Of a stretch of DNA of 64,000 bases, positions 36,957-46,472 are shown one piece after another. This stretch comes from Leptotrichia sp. oral taxon 879 str. F0557 (GTDB lineage: Bacteria; Fusobacteriota; Fusobacteriia; Fusobacteriales; Leptotrichiaceae). The notes below the pieces were generated by a model. That model worked only from the letters and a program-made list of their open reading frames with translations, was not told the origin of the DNA and did not search any database. The stretch's first letter is position 1. Every line of letters starts with the position of its first letter. The position numbers and the translations under genes are program-made. The stretch spans positions 74,001 through 138,000 of the forward strand of contig NZ_KI271304.1 of assembly GCF_000469385.1 (NCBI RefSeq). The letters are read 5' to 3'.

Positions 36957-36990
36957 AGAGGGAAAAATTAAAACTCCCTCTTTATTTTCT
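36957..36990. terminator. Bidirectional intrinsic terminator
   Basis: AGAGGGA and TCCCTCT pair with an 11-base loop. T-rich stretches follow on both strands. On the minus strand it ends the small membrane gene at 37000-37310. Confidence 0.65.
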
Positions 36991-36999
36991 ATAAAAAAA

Positions 37000-37310
37000 C
37001 TATTTTAATAACATCATCATTAATGGCAAAAAAGCTACTACTATTACTAATATTAACTCTTTATTTGTAAGTTTGAATTTTTTTAACAAAATATGCTTTA
37101 ATACTAAAATTAAATAAAATATACTTATATATAAAAAAATGCCCATTTTTTTTAAAACAAAATATTTACTATATTCTTGTATGACACTATCTAAAGTTTT
37201 AAAAATAATAAACCAAAAAATAATAGTTATGAAATTTCTTTTTATATTATTTCTTTTTAATAGAAAAGAGTATAGCTTTTCTAAAATTTCACTTATTTTT
37301 TTATTATCAT
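37000..37310 (-). pseudogene. Small membrane protein: frameshift in an A-run, or AUU start
   Basis: A frame with about 98 codons (for example LEKLYSFLLKRN, IIFWFIIFKTLDS, LILVIVVAFLPLM) ends at 37000. It has three membrane segments. The ATG at 37310 reads MIIKK and then a stop, because the A-run after it is one base too short; one more A would join it to the long frame. Alternatively, an ATT at 37316 is in the long frame and six bases from a perfect AGGAG. Either a decayed or slippage-prone gene, or a rare start codon. Confidence 0.45.
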
Positions 37311-37352
37311 TATAATTTTATTCTCCTATTCAATAGTCGTATTTTTTCCATT

Positions 37353-37914
37353 TTACAAATCATTTTCAATTTGTTTTATAACTTTCGCAGGAACTCCACC
37401 CACAACACTATTATCAGGTACATCTTTTGTAACAACTGCCCAGCCGCAATAACAACATTATTTCCTATCGTAACACCAGGCAAAATTGTGCAGTTCCACC
37501 AATCCAAACATCATTTCCTATATTTACTGGCATTCCCTGTGCTTTTCTTTCCCGTCATCCTTTTAGAGAAATCGGATGTCCCACTGTTGTTATTAATGTA
37601 TTAGGCCCAATCATACAGTAATCTCCAATTCTAACTTCTGCAATATCCAGAATTGTAACATTGTAATTTGCTAAAAAATCTTCTCCCACATGAATATTTT
37701 TCCCATTATCACAGTTGAAAAATGGCTGCACAGAAGCATTATTTTTTACTGTTCCAAAAAGATCCTTTATAGCGGCAAGCTGTTTTTCATTATCCATCGG
37801 ATCAATCGAATTGAGTATTTGACATTTTTTCAATGCATTTCCTTTTATACCTGCCACTTCTTTATCATAAAAATTATATTCTAGTCCCGCTTTTAATTTT
37901 TCCAGTTCTGTCAT
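37353..37914 (-). pseudogene. maa: Maltose/galactoside O-acetyltransferase, broken
   Basis: The N-terminal 119 codons (MTELEKLKAGLEYNFYD, LLADYNVTI-like and IGPNTLITTVGHPISLKG) are intact. Then a CGA-to-TGA type stop occurs. The hexapeptide-repeat end can be followed through AQGMPVNIGNDVWIGG, LPGVTIGNNVVI and VPDNSVVGGVPAKVIKQI only by allowing two single-base deletions. The full gene would be about 187 residues, the normal Maa length. It cannot make a working trimeric acetyltransferase. Confidence 0.88.
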
Positions 37915-37938
37915 TTTCCCTCCTTTACTTTTTAAAAA

Positions 37939-38979
37939 CTATTTTAAGTACTTACTTCCCTCTTCCAAAATCTTTATTTGACAAATTATTTCCTCATCTT
38001 TAATAGTTTTTTCTTTACCATTTTTTATTGCCTCATATAAATCATCATAAACTCTACCATAATCACCTTTTTCAGAAATTACTTTTTCCTCATGATAATT
38101 TCCTTTTTCATCATAATAAATTAACGTCCCATAATGTTTTGGCAAATCTATTCCAAAATCTGCATTATCTGGCATATAAAACAACTTCAAATGTTCTTCC
38201 TGCCTGTCTTCTGTTTCTTTTATAAAGCACCCTTTAGTCCCATATACAATAAATGATGCTCTAGGTTTTATTCTAAAATAGCTTCCTTTTAAACTTACTT
38301 TTAAACTTTTGCCATTTTCTCTTTCATAAAACAAGTCCATATCATAATAGTCATTCATCCGATTTGTCCCAAGAAGCTGCCTTACATCATAATGAACTTT
38401 ATCAGGATTGCCGTATCGTGAAATTATCTGATCCAAGACATGCGTCCCATGCCCATATAAAAATGTATTTGCTTGTTTCCCATCATATTCCTTCACATTT
38501 TCAGGCACTTCTGCCCTGTAATAATCATAATTAGATTCAATTTCTAAAATTTCTCCTAATTTCCCGCTTTCAATCACTTTCATTGTAGTCAAAAAATCAC
38601 TGTCAAATCTTCTATTGTGATAAGGCTGAACAATTAGCCCTTTTTCCTTAGCTAACCTAAATAACTCCTGTGCTTCTTCCAATGTTTCAACAAAAGGCTT
38701 TTCCACAAGGCAGTTTTTTCCATGTTCTAGCACTTCTTTAGCGTATTTATAATGCATGTCAGATCTTAGGCAAATAACAACCAAATCAATTTCAGGATTA
38801 TTATACAATTCTTCAATTTTATCGGTATAATGAATCCCGTCTATTCTCTCCCAAGTCTTATTTTCCAAATTATTTGTAACAATGGTCTTCACTTTTATTT
38901 TATCTTTTCTTTGCATTAAAAATGGCAGATGGTATCTGTTTGCACTTTTTCCATTTCCAATAATTCCTATCGTCATCAT
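37939..38979 (-). CDS. Gfo/Idh/MocA family oxidoreductase
   Basis: 346 residues from an ATG eight bases after AAAGGA. The N-terminal Rossmann fold starts IGIIGNGKSANRYHLPF. The signature EKPFVETLEEA carries the conserved Lys-Pro, and the C-terminal alpha/beta domain has the expected GHGTHVLDQIISRYG. These enzymes oxidise or reduce sugars and related compounds with NAD(P). The resemblance is to YvaA/YdgJ-type members. It is next to the bglA/PTS locus, but the substrate is unknown. Confidence 0.88.
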   Translation of the reverse strand: MMTIGIIGNGKSANRYHLPFLMQRKDKIKVKTIVTNNLENKTWERIDGIHYTDKIEELYNNPEIDLVVICLRSDMHYKYAKEVLEHGKNCLVEKPFVETLEEAQELFRLAKEKGLIVQPYHNRRFDSDFLTTMKVIESGKLGEILEIESNYDYYRAEVPENVKEYDGKQANTFLYGHGTHVLDQIISRYGNPDKVHYDVRQLLGTNRMNDYYDMDLFYERENGKSLKVSLKGSYFRIKPRASFIVYGTKGCFIKETEDRQEEHLKLFYMPDNADFGIDLPKHYGTLIYYDEKGNYHEEKVISEKGDYGRVYDDLYEAIKNGKEKTIKDEEIICQIKILEEGSKYLK

Positions 38980-39031
38980 AAAAATCATCCTTTCTAATCA
39001 GTATTATAAAAAATTAGAGTAAAAAATACAT

Positions 39032-39064
39032 AAAAAAATGAATTGGCTGTATATAGCCTAATTC
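39032..39064 (-). terminator. Terminator downstream of bglA
   Basis: On the minus strand GAATTAGGCT and AGCCAATTC pair with one bulged base, then CATTTTTTTATG. A second AT-rich hairpin (39088-39120) lies between it and the bglA stop. Confidence 0.65.
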
Positions 39065-39200
39065 TCTACTCTGACTTTAAACTAAGATTTCTTTTAAAAT
39101 ATTATATAATTTAAAAGAGAAAAATTCAAATAAAATATCACAAAATGATTTTTATTCTAAAAATTTCCCTTTTAAACAATTTATAATTTTTTAGTATCTT

Positions 39201-40946
<1,746 letters not shown>

Positions 40947-41273
40947 CTATTTTTGTTCCAATCTCTTGTACACTTCGATAAATTCTTTTGCCAGTTCCTT
41001 AAACAAAATTGCCGTCATCAAATGATCCTGTGAATGTACCATAATTAATCCAACATCAATTTTTTCTCCTCCAGCTTCCCTTACAATCAAATCTGTCTGT
41101 AATTCATGTGCCTTCAGCATTTCCTCAGTAGATTGCTTCATAAATTCTTCCGCTTCATCAAACTTCCCTGCCTTCGCCGCATTCATAGCCTGATAAGCCA
41201 AACTTTTAGTTTCTCCTGCCTGTCCAATCAATGTCATTGCAATCATTTCAATATCCAATATTTCTTCAGCCAT
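40947..41273 (-). CDS. celC: PTS lactose/cellobiose-type IIA component
   Basis: 108 residues from an ATG with AGGAGG. An all-helical trimeric IIA that takes phosphate from HPr on His in the VHSQDHLM motif and passes it to IIB. The sequence AMNAAKAGKFDEAEEFM is typical. It is transcribed away from the IIB and IIC genes, which lie beyond the Rep_3-like gene, so the PTS is split into two divergent units. Confidence 0.92.
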   Translation of the reverse strand: MAEEILDIEMIAMTLIGQAGETKSLAYQAMNAAKAGKFDEAEEFMKQSTEEMLKAHELQTDLIVREAGGEKIDVGLIMVHSQDHLMTAILFKELAKEFIEVYKRLEQK

Positions 41274-41341
41274 AGTAAATCCTCCTAAATAATTATTTTT
41301 TAGTTTTATCAAATTTTATATTAAAATTTCTTCTTAATTTT

Positions 41342-41370
41342 GTTATAACACACGTTTCCCTGTATGTCAA
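41342..41370 (-). promoter_or_regulatory. Promoter of the IIA gene
   Basis: On the minus strand TTGACA (41370-41365) and TATAAC (41347-41342) have a 17-base spacer. It is preceded by the shared 12-bp site at 41391-41402 at a distance of 20 bases. Confidence 0.75.
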
Positions 41371-41390
41371 TTTTTCATACTTTTAATTCA

Positions 41391-41402
41391 TTTTTCGTCT
41401 AT
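41391..41402 (-). promoter_or_regulatory. 12-bp site ATAGACGAAAAA upstream of IIA promoter
   Basis: Identical to the site at 42892-42903 and in the same direction relative to its promoter. Both are exactly 20 bases from the -35 box. Likely an activator or regulator binding site. Confidence 0.65.
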
Positions 41403-41451
41403 TTTTGTTAATTTTATTATTAATTAAAGCATAAATCCGATATTCTATGAA

Positions 41452-41490
41452 AATAAACGATTTACAATTACATCTTTTTTCGTGTATAAT
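41452..41490 (+). promoter_or_regulatory. Promoter of the Rep_3-like gene with abutting AATAAACGA motif
   Basis: TTTACA (41461-41466) and TATAAT (41485-41490) have an 18-base spacer. AATAAACGA at 41452-41460 touches the -35 box; the same 9-mer occurs twice, inverted, downstream of the gene. Confidence 0.55.
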
Positions 41491-41570
41491 ATATATTGAA
41501 AATTTTAAAAAAATATAAATTTATAATAAAATATTTCACAAAATCTTTATTAAAGGAGAAAAATCATATT

Positions 41571-42770
41571 ATGGATATTTATGCACCAATTAACAAACAT
41601 TTTTTAGAAAATAAAAAAATAAGAATTTCATTTTCAAAAGTATTGAATAAAAAAGAAAAATATTTTTTAAAGTTTCTTTTTATGGAATATAAGTTGCTGG
41701 AAAAATTTGAGAAAGCGACTATTTTACAAGATGTTGATTTAAATGAAATATTAGATGTGCTTAAATTTTCTACATTTGAGCAATTGAAAAAATTTTTGGA
41801 TAATTTACAAGTGAAAAAGCTGGAGTTCTCAATTTTTAGTAATGATAAAATTGTACTTTACGGACGATTTCCAATTTTGGTGTCTTACAATATTGTTTAT
41901 TCCAAAATTGAATTTCAATTTGCAAGAGAAATTCAAAATGCTAGGAAAAATAATACTTTATTCTCACTTCTTAGATTTGATTTTCTGGTTTTTATGGGAG
42001 ATGAGGCTACTTATAATTTTTATGCTTATTTAATTTCTGATAAAAATTATAATAATGATACTGTAATTACATTAGAAAGACTAAAAGAAATGTTTGATAC
42101 TGGGGATAAATATGAGCGTTTTTTTGACTTTGAGAAACAGATCTTAAAAAAAGCAATTGAAACTATAAATCTTTTTTCTGACATTAAGGTTGTCTATGAA
42201 AAAATTAAGGTTGGAGAACATGTAAATAATAAAGTGGAAAAAATCCGTTTTAAGATAATTGATAACAGTAAATCTTCCGAAGAGAAAAACAGGGAACTTG
42301 TTCAGCATATAAACAGCATTATGGACTTGATAAAAAATGATATAAAAGATTTTCATGCCACTTATGAATTGATAAAAAAGTATATTTTGAAGAAAAATTA
42401 CGATTACGTTTATACAAATGTTATTTTTACAAAAAAGCAATTTAAAAACAATATAGAAAAGCAGTTAAAAAAAGTTTTGCTGCTTGATTTGGGACAATCC
42501 TTAAAAAATAACTTAAAACATGAATCAGAGGTTTTGAACATAAAAAGAAAATACCGTACTCCTTTTTTTCTTCAGCTTGATATATCCAATCTCATGCGTC
42601 AGAATCATTTGGAAAATGAACTTAGAGTACTAGTTGACGATGGATATTTTAACGAAATTCTTACTTTAAAAAATGAACAGATAATGGAACAGAGCTTTAC
42701 TGACTTCAAAATCTATATAAAGTACTTCCAAAATGCTAAAAGCCAAATAAAAATCATAAAATTCCTATAA
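41571..42770 (+). CDS. Rep_3-like plasmid-type initiator protein in the PTS locus
   Basis: 399 residues from an ATG with AAGGAG 12 bases upstream. Two winged-helix units are suggested: about 40-150 and 155-255. The second has the Rep_3 hallmark order ITLERLKEMFDTGDKYERFFDFEKQILKKAIETIN, then SDIKVVYEKIKVGEH and VEKIRFKI. A long helical C-terminal extension (about 260-399) is not part of the usual initiator. Flanking genes are PTS components, not partition or mobilisation genes. It may be a captured plasmid initiator or a transcription regulator derived from one. The family call comes from motif reading only. Confidence 0.7.
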   Translation: MDIYAPINKHFLENKKIRISFSKVLNKKEKYFLKFLFMEYKLLEKFEKATILQDVDLNEILDVLKFSTFEQLKKFLDNLQVKKLEFSIFSNDKIVLYGRFPILVSYNIVYSKIEFQFAREIQNARKNNTLFSLLRFDFLVFMGDEATYNFYAYLISDKNYNNDTVITLERLKEMFDTGDKYERFFDFEKQILKKAIETINLFSDIKVVYEKIKVGEHVNNKVEKIRFKIIDNSKSSEEKNRELVQHINSIMDLIKNDIKDFHATYELIKKYILKKNYDYVYTNVIFTKKQFKNNIEKQLKKVLLLDLGQSLKNNLKHESEVLNIKRKYRTPFFLQLDISNLMRQNHLENELRVLVDDGYFNEILTLKNEQIMEQSFTDFKIYIKYFQNAKSQIKIIKFL

Positions 42771-42805
42771 AAATTTTATTTTTTTTTGGAATAATCATTT
42801 AAAAT

Positions 42806-42842
42806 AATAAACGAAAAAATATATATTTTTTTATCGTTTATT
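42806..42842. repeat. 37-bp palindrome after the Rep_3-like gene
   Basis: AATAAACGA (42806-42814) and TCGTTTATT (42834-42842) are exact inverted copies, with AT-rich DNA between that is also partly self-complementary. It could end transcription weakly or bind the Rep-like protein. Confidence 0.5.
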
Positions 42843-42891
42843 CTAGTTTTTATTTTATAAAAACTTATTTTTCCAATATTTAAAACAGATT

Positions 42892-42903
42892 ATAGACGAA
42901 AAA
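42892..42903 (+). promoter_or_regulatory. 12-bp site ATAGACGAAAAA upstream of IIB promoter
   Basis: Second exact copy of the site found before the IIA promoter, again 20 bases from the -35 box. Confidence 0.65.
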
Positions 42904-42923
42904 ATATTATTTTTTCATAAAAT

Positions 42924-42951
42924 TTGACTTCTAAAAAATTGGTGGTATACT
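42924..42951 (+). promoter_or_regulatory. Promoter of the PTS IIB-IIC operon
   Basis: TTGACT and TATACT with a 16-base spacer and an extended -10 (TGGTATACT). Confidence 0.75.
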
Positions 42952-43018
42952 ATGAATGTGAAAGAAAATAAAACAATAAAAATAAATTTAGAGAAGAAAG
43001 AAGAAAGGATGATTAAAA

Positions 43019-43324
43019 ATGAAAAAAATTTTATTATGCTGTGCAGCAGGAATGTCTACTAGTCTATTAGTAAACAAAATGAAAGCTGAGGCTGAAAAAA
43101 GAGGAATTGAAGCTGAAATTTGGGCAGAGCCTCTTGATAAGGCAAAAGAAGAATTTCCAAAAGCTGATGTTATTCTATTAGGACCACAAGTTAAATATGC
43201 TTTACCTGAAGCAAAAAAAATCGCTGAAGAAAACAACATTAATATAGATGTAATTAACATGGTTGACTATGGAATGATGAATGGGGCAAAAGTTCTGGAT
43301 CAAGCGTTAAATTTAATTAAATAG
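43019..43324 (+). CDS. celA: PTS lactose/cellobiose-type IIB component
   Basis: 101 residues. IIB carries phosphate on a Cys in the N-terminal loop: KKILLCCAAGMSTSLLV, where Cys8 aligns with the active Cys of E. coli ChbB. VILLGPQVKYALPE is a further family match. It is the first gene of the plus-strand PTS unit, 150 bases before IIC. Confidence 0.93.
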   Translation: MKKILLCCAAGMSTSLLVNKMKAEAEKRGIEAEIWAEPLDKAKEEFPKADVILLGPQVKYALPEAKKIAEENNINIDVINMVDYGMMNGAKVLDQALNLIK

Positions 43325-43475
43325 CTCAATTTATACTATACTTTTGTTAGAGTTCAAATATCGGTAAAAATGATTTTAAACCATGGATACCGGTGTTTGT
43401 TTTTATAAAAGAAAATTTATTTTTCATATTGAAGATATTAAATTTTAGAATAATCATTTTTTAGGAGGAATTAAT

Positions 43476-44768
43476 ATGGCAAACATTATGGACAAATTTA
43501 CACAATTTTTAGAAGAAAAATTAATGCCTGTAGCTGTAAAAGTGGCTAATCAGAGACATTTAGCGGCAATCAAAGATGGAATGGTTATTACATTGCCATT
43601 TATTATAGCAGGATCTGTATTTTTGATTTTAGGAAACTTGCCGATACCAGCATTAGCTAATTTTTATAAATATAATGCAGTTGGACAAATTATCGCAAAA
43701 TGGTTATCCTATCCTGTTGATGTAACATTTAATTTATTAGGCTTTATTGCGTGTATCGGTATCTCATATAAATTGGCTCAACATTATAAATTAGATGAAA
43801 TTTCTAGTACAATCTTAGGAGTTTTAGCATTTTTACTGGTAACTCCTTTTCATAATGGTATCCCACTGCCTAGTATGGGAAGCGGAGGATTATTTGTAGC
43901 TATAATAATGTCACTTTTGGCAATAGAAATTGTAAACTTTATCGTGAAAAAGAACATTATTATTAAAATGCCTGATTCTGTGCCACCTGCAGTATCAAAA
44001 TCATTTGCGGCATTAATTCCAGGATTTTTTGTTATTCTAATTTCATTAATAATAAGAATTTTATTTGAAGTTTCTCCATTTGGAAATATTCATAAGGTTG
44101 TTGAAATGGTATTAACTAAACCGCTTACAGCATTAGGAGGATCTTTCTTTGGAATGATGGGACTTTCTTTCATAACTAATTTACTATGGACTGCTGGAAT
44201 ACATGGTTCAAACCTAGTAACAGGAGGTATAGCAAGACCTGTACTGGATACATTAATGGATCAGAATAGAATTGCACTTAGTGCTGGAAAACCTCTTCCA
44301 AATATAGTTACAACTCAGTTCTTTGATATTTTTCATAATATGGGAGGTTCTGGAACAACTTTCTCTCTTGCTATTATGCTTCTTTTCCTTTCTAAGAGTA
44401 AACAGCTTAAAGAAATTGGTAAATTAGCAATTGGTCCTGCTTTTTTCAATATTAACGAACCCATTTTATTTGGACTTCCAATAGTTATGAACCCTATTTT
44501 AATCATTCCATTTATACTGGCTCCGTTAGTTACAGTAATGGTTACTTACCTAGCGATGTATTCAGGGTTAGTTGCAAAAGTAACTGGAGTTGCCTTGCCT
44601 TGGACAACGCCGCCTTTCATATCTGGTTTTCTCGCAACGAGCCATTGGACAGGAGCAGCCATACAAGTAGTAAACTTCTTCATAACAGCGGCTATTTACT
44701 ATCCATTCTTTAAAATATGGGATGATAAAAAATTGCAGGAAGAAAACGGTACAGCAAGTACAAATTAA
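43476..44768 (+). CDS. celB: PTS lactose/cellobiose-type IIC permease
   Basis: 430 residues with about ten membrane helices. The EIIC domain is standard in length. Conserved points are KDGMVITLPFIIAGSVFLIL near the start, WTAGIHGSNLVTGG in the middle and NINEPILFGLPIVMNP in the substrate loop. It imports a beta-glucoside such as cellobiose, with phosphate from IIB. The ATG has TAGGAGG. The sugar is not certain from sequence alone. Confidence 0.93.
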   Translation: MANIMDKFTQFLEEKLMPVAVKVANQRHLAAIKDGMVITLPFIIAGSVFLILGNLPIPALANFYKYNAVGQIIAKWLSYPVDVTFNLLGFIACIGISYKLAQHYKLDEISSTILGVLAFLLVTPFHNGIPLPSMGSGGLFVAIIMSLLAIEIVNFIVKKNIIIKMPDSVPPAVSKSFAALIPGFFVILISLIIRILFEVSPFGNIHKVVEMVLTKPLTALGGSFFGMMGLSFITNLLWTAGIHGSNLVTGGIARPVLDTLMDQNRIALSAGKPLPNIVTTQFFDIFHNMGGSGTTFSLAIMLLFLSKSKQLKEIGKLAIGPAFFNINEPILFGLPIVMNPILIIPFILAPLVTVMVTYLAMYSGLVAKVTGVALPWTTPPFISGFLATSHWTGAAIQVVNFFITAAIYYPFFKIWDDKKLQEENGTASTN

Positions 44769-44806
44769 TCATTAGCAAAAGTTATGGTTAAATTAATAAA
44801 ATATAT

Positions 44807-44835
44807 TTTACAAAATACATTTTTTGTGGTATATT
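44807..44835 (+). promoter_or_regulatory. Promoter of the trp operon
   Basis: TTTACA and TATATT with a 17-base spacer and an extended -10 (TGGTATATT), 46 bases before the leader peptide. Confidence 0.65.
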
Positions 44836-44881
44836 ATTTGTAGATTAAAATAATAAATAAAAATTTTAAGGAGTGATTACA

Positions 44882-44929
44882 ATGATTAAACAAACTTGGA
44901 TTTGGTGGAAAAAATTAAATAAAATTTAA
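44882..44929 (+). CDS. trpL: trp leader peptide
   Basis: A 15-residue frame, MIKQTWIWWKKLNKI, with three Trp codons in a row of four (44897-44908). AAGGAG lies eight bases before the ATG. It is followed by two hairpins and then trpE. Slow translation at the Trp codons when charged tRNA-Trp is low would change how the downstream RNA folds. Confidence 0.88.
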   Translation: MIKQTWIWWKKLNKI

Positions 44930-44987
44930 TATTTTTTTGCCAGCTATGTTGAAATTTATTGTAATTACTATTATTAAATATTGTGAA

Positions 44988-45023
44988 AAAAGCATTGGTG
45001 AAACAAAATCAATGCTTTTATTT
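44988..45023 (+). promoter_or_regulatory. First leader hairpin of the trp operon
   Basis: AAAAGCATTG and CAATGCTTTT form a perfect 10-bp stem with a 12-base loop, then ATTTTAT. It may be a pause hairpin or a first terminator. Confidence 0.65.
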
Positions 45024-45028
45024 TATAC

Positions 45029-45068
45029 AATTCTCTTAGTCGGTAAAACGATTTAAGAGAATTTTTTT
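45029..45068 (+). terminator. trp attenuator terminator
   Basis: AATTCTCTTA and TAAGAGAATT form a perfect 10-bp stem followed by a run of T residues, 70 bases before trpE. It is within the leader, so transcription must read through it to express the operon. Confidence 0.82.
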
Positions 45069-45137
45069 ATAAATTTCAACTAAAAAAGAAAAAATACTGG
45101 AAAGAAAAATACAATAATATAGAAAGTGAGATATTTT

Positions 45138-46472
45138 ATGTTAACAAATAAACCTACTTATTACTACTCTATTATCAGAAAAAAATTTAGCAATTCCTAT
45201 TTTGCTGAAGATGAAAGGCAAGTTATTGTTGGGATTGACTGTGAATATTTTGATTCTAATGAATATAGCTATGATTCGTTAAAAAAAATATACAATTCTT
45301 TTGTAAAACAGAAAAGACTTTCCCCTTTTGCAGGACTTTTTGGGACATTTGCTTATGAGTCAATACATTTTTTTGAAAAAATTGAAAAAATTGAAAAAGA
45401 GCAATTTAAATTTCCACAGTTTATTTTTGCCAATGCAAAGGCATATTTACACTACTCTAAGACTAGCAAGGAATTTTCATTTTACGGAGATGAAGAAAAA
45501 TATTTTAGTTTTTTAAATGATGAAATTTCTGAAAAATTTAATGATTCTGATTTATTTTATGATATAAAAACAGATTTTGAAGAGGAAAAATTACATTATT
45601 ATGAAATTATTGAAAAAGCGAAGGAATATATTAAGTCTGGAGATATTTTTCAAGTTGTACTAAGCGAGCAGTTAAAACTTACGTCAAATATGGATTCTCT
45701 TGATTTTTATGAAAAATTATCAAAGGCAAATCCGAGTCCGTATATGTACCATTTTCCTACGAAATATGGGGACATTGTTGGTTCTAGTCCAGAAATACTA
45801 GTTGATATTTCATCGGATAATATTTATATTGCTCCTATCGCTGGAACTCGTCCCAGAGGAAAAGATGCCAACGAAGATGCATTTTTAGCAAACGACTTAT
45901 TAAATGATGAAAAGGAATGTGCTGAACATAGGATGCTTGTTGACTTGGCTAGAAATGATATTGGGAAATTTGCGGAAAGTGGCTCAGTTGTTGTAAAAAA
46001 TCTTATGCATATTAAGAATTATGAGCATGTAATGCACATTGTGACGGATGTTTATGGGAAAAAGCGAAAAGATGTTTCGATATTTGAAGTTATTGCTCAG
46101 GCTCTTCCAGCGGGAACGCTTTCTGGATCACCAAAAATTCGTGCTATGCAAATCATTTCAGAACTCGAGACATTTAAAAGAAATGTTTATGCTGGCGGAA
46201 TTGGATTTTTAAGATTTAATGGAGATGTTCAGCTTGCGATTATTATTCGTACTGCATTTTTTGAAAATAAAAATTACGACTTGAATAAAGTTGATGAGGT
46301 TCGGAATGTATTTATTCAAGCTGGAGCAGGAATTGTATTTGATTCTGTAAAAGAAAAGGAATATGATGAAATTTGCCATAAAAGAGCTTCTGTGCTAAAC
46401 ATTTTTAAAAAATTCTGTAATGAAGAAAAAAATAAAAATGATAAAAATGAAAGTGGAAAGGATGTGAAATAA
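45138..46472 (+). CDS. trpE: Anthranilate synthase component I
   Basis: 444 residues from the ATG at 45138. Uses chorismate and ammonia from TrpG to give anthranilate. Core motifs are GDIFQVVLSEQ, the GTRPRGKD loop, EHRMLVDLARNDIG, LPAGTLSGSPKIRAM and AGAGIVFDS. The N-terminal part is short compared with E. coli TrpE. The LLES-type feedback motif near the start is not clear. The stop codon is directly followed by the trpGD start. Confidence 0.94.
   Translation: MLTNKPTYYYSIIRKKFSNSYFAEDERQVIVGIDCEYFDSNEYSYDSLKKIYNSFVKQKRLSPFAGLFGTFAYESIHFFEKIEKIEKEQFKFPQFIFANAKAYLHYSKTSKEFSFYGDEEKYFSFLNDEISEKFNDSDLFYDIKTDFEEEKLHYYEIIEKAKEYIKSGDIFQVVLSEQLKLTSNMDSLDFYEKLSKANPSPYMYHFPTKYGDIVGSSPEILVDISSDNIYIAPIAGTRPRGKDANEDAFLANDLLNDEKECAEHRMLVDLARNDIGKFAESGSVVVKNLMHIKNYEHVMHIVTDVYGKKRKDVSIFEVIAQALPAGTLSGSPKIRAMQIISELETFKRNVYAGGIGFLRFNGDVQLAIIIRTAFFENKNYDLNKVDEVRNVFIQAGAGIVFDSVKEKEYDEICHKRASVLNIFKKFCNEEKNKNDKNESGKDVK

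Noticed and set aside
41391-42951. Integrated plasmid or active replication origin around the Rep_3-like gene
   Set aside because: Flanks are PTS genes on both sides with no partition, mobilisation or insertion genes. The repeated sites sit at fixed promoter distance, which fits operators better than iterons.
43325-43475. Terminator between the IIB and IIC genes
   Set aside because: A short ATCGGT/ACCGGT hairpin exists but has a long loop and no adjacent T-run; IIB and IIC are probably one transcript.
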